The notes under the pieces: model-generated | What the model was told of the DNA's origin: nothing | Database searches by the model: none | Seen by the model: the letters and a program-made list of their open reading frames with translations, nothing else | NCBI RefSeq assembly: GCF_002028545.1 | Contig: NZ_MWPQ01000025.1 | Span: 83,910 to 147,909 of the forward strand | Direction: 5' to 3' | Length of the DNA: 64,000 nucleotides | From: Nitrobacter vulgaris | GTDB lineage: Bacteria; Pseudomonadota; Alphaproteobacteria; Rhizobiales; Xanthobacteraceae | Shown here: one piece after another, positions 1 to 9,360 of the stretch | Layout of the letters: each line of letters starts with the position of its first letter | How positions within the stretch are numbered: the stretch's first letter is position 1 | Translations under genes and position numbers: made by a program

Positions 1-1
1 G

Positions 2-658
2 ATCACGGGCGGTGATCTTGCAGGTGCAATGGCATCGCAGCGCCGGGCGTTCGATTTCACGTTGCTGTTTTCGGTGCCGTTCGTGGCCGCCTTTCTGGCC
101 GTCCCCGATGTGGTCGTGCGGGCGATGTTCGCGCGCGGCGCTTTTTCCGCGGCGGATGCGGCGGCGGCCGGCGCGACGCTTGCAGCCTACGCGGTGGGTC
201 TCATCCCCTTTGTTCTGATCCGCAGCGCGGTCGCCACGTTCTACGCGCGCAAGAATACCGCGACTCCGGTGAAAGCTTCGCTCACCGGGCTCGGAGTCAA
301 TCTCGTGCTCAAGGTGGCATTGATGGGCTCGCTGGCGCAGGTCGGTCTGGCGCTCGCCACCGCGGTCGGGGCCTGGATCAATCTTCTGCTCGTGATCGGA
401 TTTGCGATGCGGGCAGGATACTTCGAGGTCGATCGGGCGTTGCGAGTCTCGCTCGTCAAATTTCTGATCGCGGGCGCGGTGCTCGCAGCGGCGCTGTGGT
501 TCACCGCGCGCTTCGCCTCTGGACAGTTTGCGGATTGGAGCGCGATGCGCGACGAAGCGGTGCTCGGATTGCTGATGATCGTCGGAGCCCTCGTTTATGC
601 CGGCGCGATTTTGCTGCTGTTCGGTCCGCGCTGGTTGAGGTCGTTGGTGCGGGTCTAG
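2..658 (+). CDS. murJ: Lipid II flippase MurJ (MviN), C-terminal part
   Basis: The gene is cut by the left window edge; about 218 C-terminal residues remain. MurJ flips lipid II across the inner membrane for peptidoglycan synthesis. The visible part has several hydrophobic helices and the family-typical stretch with LFSVPF, then RGAFSAADA and a YARKNTATPVK loop, and it ends in a run of hydrophobic segments. The stop TAG is at 656-658. The next gene starts 88 bases later on the same strand and is functionally unrelated. The identification rests on family recognition of the loop pattern, and no database check was possible. Confidence 0.88.
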   Translation: MTGGDLAGAMASQRRAFDFTLLFSVPFVAAFLAVPDVVVRAMFARGAFSAADAAAAGATLAAYAVGLIPFVLIRSAVATFYARKNTATPVKASLTGLGVNLVLKVALMGSLAQVGLALATAVGAWINLLLVIGFAMRAGYFEVDRALRVSLVKFLIAGAVLAAALWFTARFASGQFADWSAMRDEAVLGLLMIVGALVYAGAILLLFGPRWLRSLVRV

Positions 659-746
659 TCTCCGATTCCGACAGTTGCTCGAGCATTGCGCTCGGTAGTG
701 TTCCGCTGCAGTATCTCGGTAATCCGGGAACATAGCTGGAGATCCC

Positions 747-3038
747 ATGGCTCCCGTAAAGTTCGGCATAGGCCAAAGCGTTCGGCGCCAGGAAGATGAT
801 GCCCTTATTCGCGGCAAGGGGCGCTATACCGACGATCACACGCCGTCCGATGCGTTGCACGCGCTGATGCTGCGCTCACCGCATGCTCATGCAACATACA
901 GCATCGACGCCTCGCGCGCTCGGGGCTTGGCGGGGGTTGCCCTGATTCTCACTGCAGCCGATGTCGGCGATCTCGGGGGCTTGCCCTGCCAGTTCAGTTT
1001 GCCTGACCAACCCTTCACCGCGCCGCCGTATCCCATTCTGCCGAAGGACGAGGTGCGGCATGTCGGTGATGCCATCGCTTTCGTTGTCGCCGATACGGTC
1101 GAGCACGCACGGGACGCGCTCGAGGCGATCGAGGTCGGATGGACGCCGCTTGCCTCGGTTGTTGGCGTCGCCAATTCCGTGAAGGATGGCGCACCTCAGG
1201 TCTGGTCCGATCACGTCGGTAACGTTCTGTTCGACGTTTCGCTCGGCGACAAGAAGGCGGCGGATGCAGCCTTCGCCGGGGCGCATGCCGTTGCCGAGAT
1301 TTCGATCGTCAATCCGCGCGTCGTCACCAACTTTATGGAGACGCGCGCCGCAGTCTGCGAATATGACGCGGGACGCGATCACCTGACGCTGACGGTCGGC
1401 AGTCAGGGCAGCCATCGCCTGCGCGAGATCCTTTGCCGGTCCGTGCTGAAGATACCGATGGAAAAGATGCGCGTGATCTGTCCCGATGTCGGCGGCGGAT
1501 TCGGCACCAAGCTGTTTCCTTATCGCGAATACGCGTTGATCGCGGTCGCCTCGAAAAAACTTCACAGAACAATCAAATGGACGGCAGAGAGGTCGGACCA
1601 TTTCGTTGGCGACTCGCAGGGGCGCGACAACGTCACGACCGCGCGTATGGCGCTGGCCCACGACGGCAGGTTCCTCGGCATGGACGTCGATCTGATGGGA
1701 GATATGGGAGCTTATCTCTCGACCTTTGGTCCGGACATTCCATATAGCGGAGCCGGGATGCTACCGGGCCTCTATGATATCCAGGCGTTTCATTGCCGCG
1801 TCCGCGCCGTGTTCACCAACACCGTGCCGGTCGATGCCTATCGAGGCGCGGGCCGGCCCGAGGCAGCCTATGTTGTGGAGCGGTTGGTTGATGCCGCTGC
1901 GCGCAAGATCGGAATGACGCCGGACGCGATCCGGCGCAAGAACTTCATTTCACCGGAAGCGATGCCGTACAGGACCGCGACGGGCAAAATCTATGACTCC
2001 GGCGATTTCGCGACGCACATGACGCGCGCGATCGAGATCGCGAAATGGCAGGAATTTCCCAAGCGGGCTGAAGCGGCGAAAAAGCGGGGTTTTGTTCGTG
2101 GTATCGGTTTGGCCACCTATGTCGAGGTCTGCGGCACCATGGGACGCGAGCGGGCGGACGTACGGCTTGATGCCAATGGTGACGTCACCGTGTTGATCGG
2201 TACGCAATCAACCGGGCAGGGCCACGCCACCGCCTATGCGCAGATCATCGCCGATCAGTTTGGGATACCTCCCGAACGGGTTTACCTGATGCAGGGCGAC
2301 ACCGATGTGGTCGCTACCGGTCTCGGCACCGGAGGGTCGAGTTCGATTCCGTCCGGCGGCGTCAGCGTCGAGCGGGCGACACGCAAGCTCGGCGCGCAGC
2401 TCCGCGAGATCGCCTCCGAGGCGCTCGAAACCAGCGCGGCCGACCTCGAGATCAGCGACGGCTCGATCCGTATCGCCGGTACGGACCGCTCCGTCTCCTT
2501 AACCGATCTTGCAAAGCGCGCCGATCCATCGAAGCTGACGGCCGACGAGAGTTTCAGCAGCGCCGACGGCACTTACCCGAACGGTACCCATCTCGTCGAA
2601 GTCGAGATCGATCCGGCGACCGGAAAGATCGAACTTGTGAATTACGTGGTCGTCGACGATTTCGGCGTGACGTTGAATCCGCTGCTGCTTGCGGGGCAGG
2701 TCCATGGCGGCACCATGCAGGGCATCGGCCAGGCGCTGATGGAGCACGCGGTCTATAGTGAGGACGGACAGCTCGTCACCGGTACGTTGATGGATTACGC
2801 GCTGCCGCGCGCCGCCGACGGCGTCTCAATCACCTTCGAGACCCACAATGTTCCCTGCGCCACCAATCCTCTCGGGATCAAGGGAGCGGGTGAAGCAGGC
2901 GCCATCGGCTCCTGCCCAGCGGTGGTCAATGCCATCATCGATGGCCTGTGGCGGGAGTACGGGATCGACCACATCGACATGCCAACGACGCCCGAGCGAG
3001 TCTGGACGGCGATCCAAAACGCTCAGCGGAGCCGGTGA
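747..3038 (+). CDS. Xanthine dehydrogenase-family molybdopterin subunit, form II CO-dehydrogenase-like
   Basis: A 763-residue large (molybdenum) subunit of the xanthine oxidase / aldehyde oxidoreductase / CO dehydrogenase family. It binds molybdopterin cytosine dinucleotide and hydroxylates or oxidises a small substrate. The active-site loop reads AYRGAGR at residues 364-370, which is the form II (CoxL-like) version; true form I CO dehydrogenase has AYXCSFR. The catalytic glutamate lies in GAGEAG at about residue 716. The start ATG follows a GGAG-like ribosome site. No FAD (medium) or 2Fe-2S (small) subunit and no Mo-cofactor maturation gene lies beside it, so its partners must be elsewhere. 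The substrate is unknown; form II proteins are often aldehyde or purine oxidases, so the name CO dehydrogenase should be used cautiously. Confidence 0.85.
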   Translation: MAPVKFGIGQSVRRQEDDALIRGKGRYTDDHTPSDALHALMLRSPHAHATYSIDASRARGLAGVALILTAADVGDLGGLPCQFSLPDQPFTAPPYPILPKDEVRHVGDAIAFVVADTVEHARDALEAIEVGWTPLASVVGVANSVKDGAPQVWSDHVGNVLFDVSLGDKKAADAAFAGAHAVAEISIVNPRVVTNFMETRAAVCEYDAGRDHLTLTVGSQGSHRLREILCRSVLKIPMEKMRVICPDVGGGFGTKLFPYREYALIAVASKKLHRTIKWTAERSDHFVGDSQGRDNVTTARMALAHDGRFLGMDVDLMGDMGAYLSTFGPDIPYSGAGMLPGLYDIQAFHCRVRAVFTNTVPVDAYRGAGRPEAAYVVERLVDAAARKIGMTPDAIRRKNFISPEAMPYRTATGKIYDSGDFATHMTRAIEIAKWQEFPKRAEAAKKRGFVRGIGLATYVEVCGTMGRERADVRLDANGDVTVLIGTQSTGQGHATAYAQIIADQFGIPPERVYLMQGDTDVVATGLGTGGSSSIPSGGVSVERATRKLGAQLREIASEALETSAADLEISDGSIRIAGTDRSVSLTDLAKRADPSKLTADESFSSADGTYPNGTHLVEVEIDPATGKIELVNYVVVDDFGVTLNPLLLAGQVHGGTMQGIGQALMEHAVYSEDGQLVTGTLMDYALPRAADGVSITFETHNVPCATNPLGIKGAGEAGAIGSCPAVVNAIIDGLWREYGIDHIDMPTTPERVWTAIQNAQRSR

Positions 3039-3057
3039 AGACGGTCGAGTCGGAAGC

Positions 3058-3483
3058 CTACTTGGTGACCTGACCCCGGATTTCGCCGCCAGGATGGGCT
3101 GCGGTGTGGACGTTGACATAATACTGGCCGGCAAGGAGATCGGCGGCTTGCGTGTCGGTCAGCGTAGCGCTGCCGTCGGCCGGGCTGGACGTCGCATCGG
3201 GGATCGTAACTGCAATGCCCGCATTCTCGCCAGCGGCTGCCGGGCCATGGAAATGGGCGGCCGTCACCGGACCGGTGAGACCCGAATAGGTCAGTTTCCA
3301 CGTCAGTTTTTTGGACGCGGGATCGTAATTCGCATCGACCGTTCCGGTGCCCTTGCTGGTATTGGCGGGCACTTCGGATGCGCCGTTCAGGGTTGCTTTC
3401 AGTTTTTCAGCGGAGGCTTGACCCGCGAACGTGATAGCAGCGGCGAGGGTGAGGGCAGCGAGAGAAATCCCGGCGGTTTTCAT
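3058..3483 (-). CDS. Secreted CHRD-domain protein
   Basis: A 141-residue protein with a clear signal peptide (MKTAGISLAALTLAAAITF, cleavage near AQASA-E). It is followed by a single CHRD domain, the beta-rich module first defined in chordin. Typical marks are an ASEVPANTSKGTG start, the LTYSGL strand, AAHFHGPA, and the end YYVNVHTAAHPGGEIRGQV. It is probably periplasmic or extracellular. Function in bacteria is unknown. It is convergent with the upstream oxidoreductase gene, 19 bases apart. Confidence 0.85.
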   Translation of the reverse strand: MKTAGISLAALTLAAAITFAGQASAEKLKATLNGASEVPANTSKGTGTVDANYDPASKKLTWKLTYSGLTGPVTAAHFHGPAAAGENAGIAVTIPDATSSPADGSATLTDTQAADLLAGQYYVNVHTAAHPGGEIRGQVTK

Positions 3484-3562
3484 CGTTTTCTCCTCATCGT
3501 GTTCAGAGTTGGCGCAAATTCAAACGAGGCTTTCCGCAGTTTGTTCCCGATACCGGCAGCAG

Positions 3563-3808
3563 CTATTTCGATCCGAACGCCTTGAAAGTAATAATGGTGT
3601 GGGTGTCCTGAATGCCGGGAATGACCTGCACCTTTTCGTTGACGAAGTGACCGATATCGGTGTCGTTATCGACATAGAACTTCGCCAGCAGGTCGTAGTC
3701 GCCGGCGGTGGAATAAATCTCGGAGGCGATCTCGGCTTCGGCGAGCGTGTTGGCGACGGCATAGGATTGGCCGAGCTTGCACTTGAATTGGACGAAGAAG
3801 GGGACCAT
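3563..3808 (-). CDS. Stand-alone Lrp/AsnC ligand-binding (RAM) domain protein
   Basis: An 81-residue protein consisting only of the alpha/beta RAM fold found at the C-terminus of Lrp/AsnC regulators. Visible marks are the first strand VPFFVQFKCKLG, a helix ending IYSTAGDYDLLAKFYV, and the last strand HTIITFKAF. The N-terminal helix-turn-helix is absent, so it cannot bind DNA alone. It may act as a small effector-binding protein or pair with a full-length Lrp protein. An ATG start at 3808 gives a complete domain. It lies 79 bases upstream of the CHRD gene on the same strand. Confidence 0.82.
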   Translation of the reverse strand: MVPFFVQFKCKLGQSYAVANTLAEAEIASEIYSTAGDYDLLAKFYVDNDTDIGHFVNEKVQVIPGIQDTHTIITFKAFGSK

Positions 3809-3979
3809 CGCGTATCTCCGGAAGGACGAAGCTCCAATATAACAATTTCAGGTCGGGAGCACACCGGTCGCGCTTGAGAAAGCACGCCGCGCCTGCGCCT
3901 GCTGGCTAACCCTGTTGCCTATCCCTGCCGGTCCGCGCTGATTATGCTGGCGTGATTTGATGGCTTACGTGAGAAGACG

Positions 3980-4786
3980 ATGACAGTCCCTATCGCCTTG
4001 ACCATCGCTGGCTCCGACTCCAGCGGCGGCGCGGGAATCCAGGCCGACCTCAAGACATTCGCCGCGCTTGGCGTCTATGGAGCGTCTGTCATTACGGCGC
4101 TGACTGCGCAGAACACGCAAGGCGTCATGGGAATCCACCACGTTCCGGCCCATTTCGTGACCGCGCAGATCGACGCCGTGTTCAGCGATCTCGATGTCGC
4201 AGCCCTTAAGATCGGGATGGTCGCTCACGCCGCCACGATCGATGCCATCGTCGCTGGCCTGTTGCGCTGGGCGCCCGCGCATGTGGTGCTCGATCCAGTG
4301 ATGGTCGCGACTTCGGGGGCCCGCCTGCTGGAGTTTGATGCGGTTGAGGCATTACGGAGAACACTTGCTCCGCGAGCGCAACTGATGACGCCAAACCTCC
4401 CGGAGGCCGCAATGCTGCTCGACGAACCCGTTGCTGAGAGTGAAAGCGATATCGTGCGGCAGGGCCAGCGGTTGCTGGAGCTAGGCTGTGCTGCGGTCTT
4501 GATCAAAGGCGGGCACATGCATGGTCCCGAAAGCGTCGACTATCTTGTCACCCGCCAAGGAACGCTTCAGTTTGCCGCTCCGCGTGCCACCACGAAAAAT
4601 ACCCACGGAACTGGCTGTTCGCTGTCGTCGGCTATCGCTGCAGGTCTGGCCAAAGGCGACGGCATGGAAACCGCCGTGCGCAAAGCGAAAGATTACATCA
4701 CGGCGGCGATCGCAGCCGCCGACCGGCTAAACGTCGGTCGCGGCCATGGACCTGTTCATCATTTTCACGGGTTCGATCGCGGCTGA
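3980..4786 (+). CDS. thiD: Hydroxymethylpyrimidine/phosphomethylpyrimidine kinase
   Basis: A 268-residue ribokinase-fold enzyme that phosphorylates HMP and HMP-P in thiamine diphosphate synthesis. N-terminal [18 protein letters not shown] is the family signature, and [12 protein letters not shown] near residue 213 is the ATP/anion-hole motif with the catalytic cysteine region. Length matches the family. No other thiamine genes are adjacent. I see no TPP riboswitch in the 95 bases upstream. Confidence 0.95.
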   Translation: MTVPIALTIAGSDSSGGAGIQADLKTFAALGVYGASVITALTAQNTQGVMGIHHVPAHFVTAQIDAVFSDLDVAALKIGMVAHAATIDAIVAGLLRWAPAHVVLDPVMVATSGARLLEFDAVEALRRTLAPRAQLMTPNLPEAAMLLDEPVAESESDIVRQGQRLLELGCAAVLIKGGHMHGPESVDYLVTRQGTLQFAAPRATTKNTHGTGCSLSSAIAAGLAKGDGMETAVRKAKDYITAAIAAADRLNVGRGHGPVHHFHGFDRG

Positions 4787-4849
4787 TGGTGTCGTCGTCC
4801 GATTGTGTCTGTCATTGCTCTGTCATGACGGCATGGTAGCTGCGCTACC

Positions 4850-5662
4850 ATGGGCAGCGACGCGATGAATGAAGGCAATCCAGATCGCCGTTTCCGGGCT
4901 CTGTTCATCTCCGACGTCCATCTGGGTGCGGGCGGCTCTCAGGCCGGCCAGTTGCTGGATTTCCTCAAGTATCACGATGCCGAGACGATTTATCTCGTCG
5001 GCGATATCATCGATGGCTGGGCGCTGAAGTCGAGTTGGTACTGGCCGCAATCGCATAACGACCTCGTCCAGAAAATGCTGCGCAAGGCGCGCAAAGGCGC
5101 GACAGTTATTTACGTGCCCGGCAACCACGACGAATTCCTTCGGTCCTATTATGGAACGCATTTCGGTGGCATCGAGGTCGTCGAGAACGCGATCCATAAC
5201 GGCGCTGACGGGCGGAGCTATCTCGTTATCCATGGAGATATCTTCGACCTGGTGGTTCAGAACGCACGGTGGCTCGCCCACCTCGGCGACAAAGCCTACG
5301 ACTTCGCCATCCGGGCCAATCGTATCGTCAACGCGTTCCGCCGTTCGTTCGGATTCCCGTACTGGTCGCTATCGAAATGGGCGAAATTCAAGGTCAAGAA
5401 CGCAGTGAACTACATCGGCGCGTTCGAGCAGACGCTGGCCGGCGAGGCGCGTCGTCACGGCGCCGACGGCGTGATCTGCGGCCATATTCACCACGCCACG
5501 ATCCGCAACGAACAGGGCATTTGCTACATGAACTGCGGCGACTGGGTGGAGAGTTGCACCGCGCTTGCCGAACATGAGGACGGTCGATTTGAGATCATCA
5601 CATGGGCCGATCCGTTGCGCCATTCGCCGTCTGTGGTACCTATAAGCGCGCGTGCGGCGTAG
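4850..5662 (+). CDS. LpxH-like metallophosphoesterase (UDP-2,3-diacylglucosamine diphosphatase family)
   Basis: A 270-residue calcineurin-like phosphoesterase. All metal-binding motifs are present: SDVHLG (D22, H24), GDIIDG (D52), GNHDE (N92, H93), a VIHGD histidine, and the late GHIHH. It resembles the LpxH-like group, which hydrolyses UDP-diacylglucosamine or a related phospho-lipid or sugar nucleotide at the inner membrane. A second in-frame ATG at 4865 is an alternative start. The TAG stop directly abuts the ATG of the glycosyltransferase, so the two are co-transcribed and probably act in one glycolipid pathway. Many alphaproteobacteria use LpxI for the lipid A step, so the real substrate is uncertain. 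Confidence 0.87.
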   Translation: MGSDAMNEGNPDRRFRALFISDVHLGAGGSQAGQLLDFLKYHDAETIYLVGDIIDGWALKSSWYWPQSHNDLVQKMLRKARKGATVIYVPGNHDEFLRSYYGTHFGGIEVVENAIHNGADGRSYLVIHGDIFDLVVQNARWLAHLGDKAYDFAIRANRIVNAFRRSFGFPYWSLSKWAKFKVKNAVNYIGAFEQTLAGEARRHGADGVICGHIHHATIRNEQGICYMNCGDWVESCTALAEHEDGRFEIITWADPLRHSPSVVPISARAA

Positions 5663-6712
5663 ATGCGTATACTGATCGCTACCGACGCCTGGCATCCGCA
5701 AATCAATGGCGTCGTGCGGACACTGACGATGACTGCCGCCGCCGCCAGGCCGTTTGGCGTCGATATCCGCTTCCTGACCCCGGAGTCGTTCCGGACTGTT
5801 GCGCTGCCGGGTTATCCTGGAATTCGCGTCGCACTGCCCGAGCCGACCAGGATCGCCGCGCTGATCGCAGAGGCCAATCCCGACAGCATTCACATCGCGA
5901 CCGAGGGGCCGATCGGCCTTTTGGTGCGTCGCTATTGTCGCAAGCATGCAAGGCCGTTCACGACGAGCTTCCATACCCGTTTTCCGGATTACATTTCGGC
6001 GCGGGCGCCGATCCCCGAAGCCTGGATATGGGCCGCGCTACGCTGGTTTCATAGTGCCAGCCGAGCGGTCATGGCAGCAACCCCAGCGCTTGCGGACGAG
6101 TTGCGCCACCGTGGCTTCCGCAATGTGGTGCTGTGGCCGCGGGGCGTCGACATCGGCTTGTTTCATCCGCGGGAGACCGATCTCCGCCTGCCGCGCCCGA
6201 TTTTTCTGTCGGTCGGACGCATTGCAGTCGAGAAAAATCTCGATGCGTTTCTCAGCCTCGATCTACCCGGCACCAAGGTTGTCGTCGGCGATGGACCGGC
6301 TCGCGCAGCGCTCGAGCGGACCTATCCGGACGCGGTCTTTCTCGGCGCGCAAGCAGGCGAACAACTGGCAGCAACATATGCCGCCGCCGACGTCTTCGTG
6401 TTCCCGAGCCGCACCGATACGTTCGGCCTCGTTCTTCTCGAAGCGCTGGCGAGCGGCGTTCCGGTCGCGGCCTTCCCTGCGGCCGGCCCGCGCGATGTCA
6501 TCGGTGATACTCCCGTCGGCGTCCTCGACGAGGATTTACGATCGGCGTCCCTGGCGGCGCTGAAAATCGCGCCCGAGGCCTGCCTTGAGTTTGCCGCCAG
6601 CCGGACATGGGAGAAGTCAGCCCGCGCTTTCGTCACCAATATAGTTGAGGCTTGTGCAGCTGAGACGAGGGCGGCAAGTTCTCACATCGCCAACCCGCGT
6701 TTCGTCGCCTGA
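5663..6712 (+). CDS. Glycosyltransferase family 4, alpha-mannosyltransferase-like
   Basis: A 349-residue GT-B fold glycosyltransferase. The N-terminus has the acceptor-side signature DAWHPQINGVVRTL, followed by TSFHTRFPDYI. The C-terminal nucleotide-sugar site shows FLSVGRIAVEKN, then FPSRTDTFGLVLLEALASGVPVAAFP, which holds the retaining GT4 E-x7-E type motif. Closest in style to GDP-mannose-dependent MgtA/SqdX-like enzymes that glycosylate diacylglycerol or glucuronosyl lipids at the cytoplasmic face. It starts at the base after the phosphoesterase stop. The donor and acceptor cannot be read from sequence. Confidence 0.88.
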   Translation: MRILIATDAWHPQINGVVRTLTMTAAAARPFGVDIRFLTPESFRTVALPGYPGIRVALPEPTRIAALIAEANPDSIHIATEGPIGLLVRRYCRKHARPFTTSFHTRFPDYISARAPIPEAWIWAALRWFHSASRAVMAATPALADELRHRGFRNVVLWPRGVDIGLFHPRETDLRLPRPIFLSVGRIAVEKNLDAFLSLDLPGTKVVVGDGPARAALERTYPDAVFLGAQAGEQLAATYAAADVFVFPSRTDTFGLVLLEALASGVPVAAFPAAGPRDVIGDTPVGVLDEDLRSASLAALKIAPEACLEFAASRTWEKSARAFVTNIVEACAAETRAASSHIANPRFVA

Positions 6713-6738
6713 CAAAAGCTGCAATGGGAGACGGATGG

Positions 6739-7827
6739 TCAGGAAAAGAACGCGATTTTTTCTGCTTGAGTCATGCGCCTGAACGGAGCCATCGGATCGG
6801 AACGCGGCGTGATTCGCGGGACGATTCCGCTCTCCAGCAGCGAGACGCCGAGTGAAGGTGGCGCGGCAATATCGGGTGTTGACTCGGGCTCGGGATCAAT
6901 ACGCGCGTCAGAGCTGTTTGCGATCGGCTCGGCAACTGGCGCTAGCTCGACGGTTCCCGGCCTGTCAATAGCATGGTCCGTCGCGGGTTCTTCGAAATCA
7001 GGCGCTGCCATTTCGAGCGCGATCATGTCGAGCACGGCGTCGTCGTGCGCTATGTCCTGTTCACTCACTTCGGCGGCGGGTTCGCGTTCGATATGATTTT
7101 CCGTCGTCGCTCCATCGGCGGCCGCGACCGGCGTGTCGCCCGCAGTAGCGGTGGCGGCTTCTGGCTCAACGACAGCAGCTTCCGCCATTGCCTGCTCGTG
7201 AGATGCTGCTTCTTCGGGTAGGGTGACGGCTTCATCGCTCGTCGTCGGGGATGCGGTTTTGAGTGGGGACGGAGAAGCCTTCGAGCTCGGCGAGTCCCAC
7301 AACCCGTCGAGTGTTGCCTCGATCAGGCTGAACGCTGAATGCAGCACTGCCACGTCGTCTCTGGCGGCAAGCTGTGAATGAGCTTTCTCGATCGCGCCGG
7401 CCTGCGACTCGAGGATATCGCAAATACGGCTGTCCCCGCCGATCTCGCGCCAACGCCACGAGATTTCACGAATGATGCGTACGCCATTCTGAATCGGGAC
7501 GAGTGCATCGTTTATGATCCGCTTGTCGAATGCCGCCATTGTGGCGGTTCTGGCTTCAACGAGACTTCTCCTGATCGCGGCGAGTGCGTTGGGCAATGTG
7601 TCGGCGGGCGCTGCCTGTTGTTGAGTCGCGATAGTTTGCTCGATGCGCGCAACGGCATCGAGCACCATCGCAGTGTCGGCGCTGCGGTTGCGCTTGGCGT
7701 ACTCGGCAAGAAACCACCGGCCTCTCGACGTCTCCATAAAGGCTTCGCGAATGGCGTCGAAGTCGGTCTCGCTGAGAGGCGCAGCGCTGGCGGAAATCGG
7801 CGACAGGGCAAAAGCTTCATCGGCCAT
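6739..7827 (-). CDS. Conserved hypothetical protein, helical N-terminus and Ala/Glu/Pro-rich tail
   Basis: I do not recognise a named family. The first ~185 residues look alpha-helical and conserved, with a SRGRWFLAEYAKRNR motif near the start and IREISWRWREIGGD later. From about residue 190 onward the protein is low-complexity, rich in Ala, Glu, Pro and Thr, and probably disordered; it ends in a short basic/hydrophobic tip TQAEKIAFFS. I chose the ATG at 7827 (MADEAFAL); an in-frame GTG at 7875 would add 16 residues. Neither start has a strong ribosome site. It is monocistronic, convergent with the glycosyltransferase. Confidence 0.7.
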   Translation of the reverse strand: MADEAFALSPISASAAPLSETDFDAIREAFMETSRGRWFLAEYAKRNRSADTAMVLDAVARIEQTIATQQQAAPADTLPNALAAIRRSLVEARTATMAAFDKRIINDALVPIQNGVRIIREISWRWREIGGDSRICDILESQAGAIEKAHSQLAARDDVAVLHSAFSLIEATLDGLWDSPSSKASPSPLKTASPTTSDEAVTLPEEAASHEQAMAEAAVVEPEAATATAGDTPVAAADGATTENHIEREPAAEVSEQDIAHDDAVLDMIALEMAAPDFEEPATDHAIDRPGTVELAPVAEPIANSSDARIDPEPESTPDIAAPPSLGVSLLESGIVPRITPRSDPMAPFRRMTQAEKIAFFS

Positions 7828-8019
7828 GGCAAACTCGTCGCGTAAATCATTGCGCGTTGCTGTAACGATCAACACGATTCAGCCCGAATCGCAATTGAAT
7901 TGACGCGATCCGAATCAGAAATCCCCCATTCGCCGCGTTCTGGAGGGCAGGTGGTTTGCGTTTGCCCGTGAGCTTGCCGGCGCACCATCCCTAAGAACGT
8001 TCCGTGAGAGCCAGCGGGA

Positions 8020-9090
8020 TCAGCCCCAGAGCTCCGCGTTCGGCGGATAGACCGTGCTGCCGTCGTAGCGAAGACCGTTGTCACGGTCGTCAGCCAGCAA
8101 CAGCGGACCATCGAGGTCGACGAAGCGGGCTTGCTGCGCGATCAGCATGGCGGGCGCCATCGACAGCGAAGTTGCGACCATGCACCCGATCATGATTTCG
8201 AAACGCAATGCGCGAGCCGCATCTGCCATGGTCAGCGCTTCGGTCAGACCGCCGGTCTTATCGAGCTTGATATTGATGGCGTCGTAGCGTTCCCGAAGGC
8301 CGTCGAGCGATGCCCGGTCATGAACGCTTTCATCGGCGCAGACAGCAATGGGTCTGCGAATGCGTGCCAGCGCGTCGTCGCTCCCTGCGGGGAGGGGTTG
8401 CTCGACGAGCGTGACGCCGGCGGCCTCGCAAGCCGCCAGGTTCCGCTCGAGATTATGAAGCGTCCATGCTTCGTTGGCGTCGACGATCAGTTCCGATTCG
8501 CGCGCCTGTTTGCGCACAGCGGCTATGCGCTGGGGATCGCCGTCGCCACCAAGTTTGATCTTGAGGAGGGGCCGATGCGCGGCTTTGGCGGTCGCTGCCG
8601 CCATCGCCTCAGGCGAGCCGAGTGAGATTGTGTAGGCCGTGGAGCGAGGAGAGGGCGCCGAACGATCCAGTAACGTCCATATCCGCCGGCCGCTGCATTT
8701 AGCCTCGAGATCCCAGAGCGCGCAGTCCAGTGCGTTCCGCGCCGCGCCAGCTGGCATGGCGGACGCGAGTGATTGGCGATCCAGGCCTGCTGCGAGAGGC
8801 TTCTGCATCCCAAGGATGGCAGCGAGAACCCCTTCCGGTGTCTCCCCATAACGAGCGTATGGAACGCATTCCCCGCGTCCGGTGTGGCCACTCCGGCTGA
8901 TTTCGGCGACGACCACGACGGCTTCGGTCTTGGCGCCGCGGCTGATCGTGAAACTCCCGGCGATCGGCCAGCGTTCGATGCGGCACCGAAGCGTGATTGC
9001 GTCGTTCGACAATATTTCCAATTGGCAGGTCCGAATGCACCGCAAGCCGGTCACGTTGGGAGGGATAAATCCGCGAGCCAGCGACCCCAT
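8020..9090 (-). CDS. L-Ala-D/L-Glu type dipeptide epimerase, enolase superfamily
   Basis: About 356 residues of the muconate-lactonising subgroup of the enolase superfamily. Visible catalytic and metal motifs are KIKLGG (K-x-K acid/base pair), VDANEAW (first metal Asp), VEQPLP (Glu), CADES (Asp) and INIKLDKTGG (second catalytic Lys). Near the C-terminus LDGPLLL is typical of dipeptide epimerases such as YcjG, which interconvert L-Ala-D-Glu and L-Ala-L-Glu in murein peptide recycling. The reading frame is open to 9216, but homology starts near residue 43 of that frame. I chose ATG 9090 (GGAA eight bases upstream); ATG 9108 is also possible. Confidence 0.85.
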   Translation of the reverse strand: MGSLARGFIPPNVTGLRCIRTCQLEILSNDAITLRCRIERWPIAGSFTISRGAKTEAVVVVAEISRSGHTGRGECVPYARYGETPEGVLAAILGMQKPLAAGLDRQSLASAMPAGAARNALDCALWDLEAKCSGRRIWTLLDRSAPSPRSTAYTISLGSPEAMAAATAKAAHRPLLKIKLGGDGDPQRIAAVRKQARESELIVDANEAWTLHNLERNLAACEAAGVTLVEQPLPAGSDDALARIRRPIAVCADESVHDRASLDGLRERYDAINIKLDKTGGLTEALTMADAARALRFEIMIGCMVATSLSMAPAMLIAQQARFVDLDGPLLLADDRDNGLRYDGSTVYPPNAELWG

Positions 9091-9360
9091 GTTGACGTTC
9101 CGCTTCATGTCGGCAGAGACCACTGCGCGGAACCAATGTTGGTCGACGATCCCACACTGAACACGGTTGCGCAAGGCGACCGGTCTGGCGCTGGCTAAAC
9201 GTTGGCGGCAACGCACGGCCCCCGCGCTGTCGGCTGGCCTTCTAAAGGGACGGAAGGAGCATGCTGCGTAGCGCGATCTTGTGCCCGCTGCGGCCCCTTG
9301 AATTGAAAGGGCTGCGATATTCCGGGGGCGATCTGGTCTTCGTCGGTATCAAAAGCCAAG

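Noticed and set aside
3886..3979. Possible TPP riboswitch before thiD
   Set aside because: A CTGATTATGCTGGCG stretch loosely recalls the 3' part of the TPP element, but the CTGAGA box and the required pairing partners are absent.
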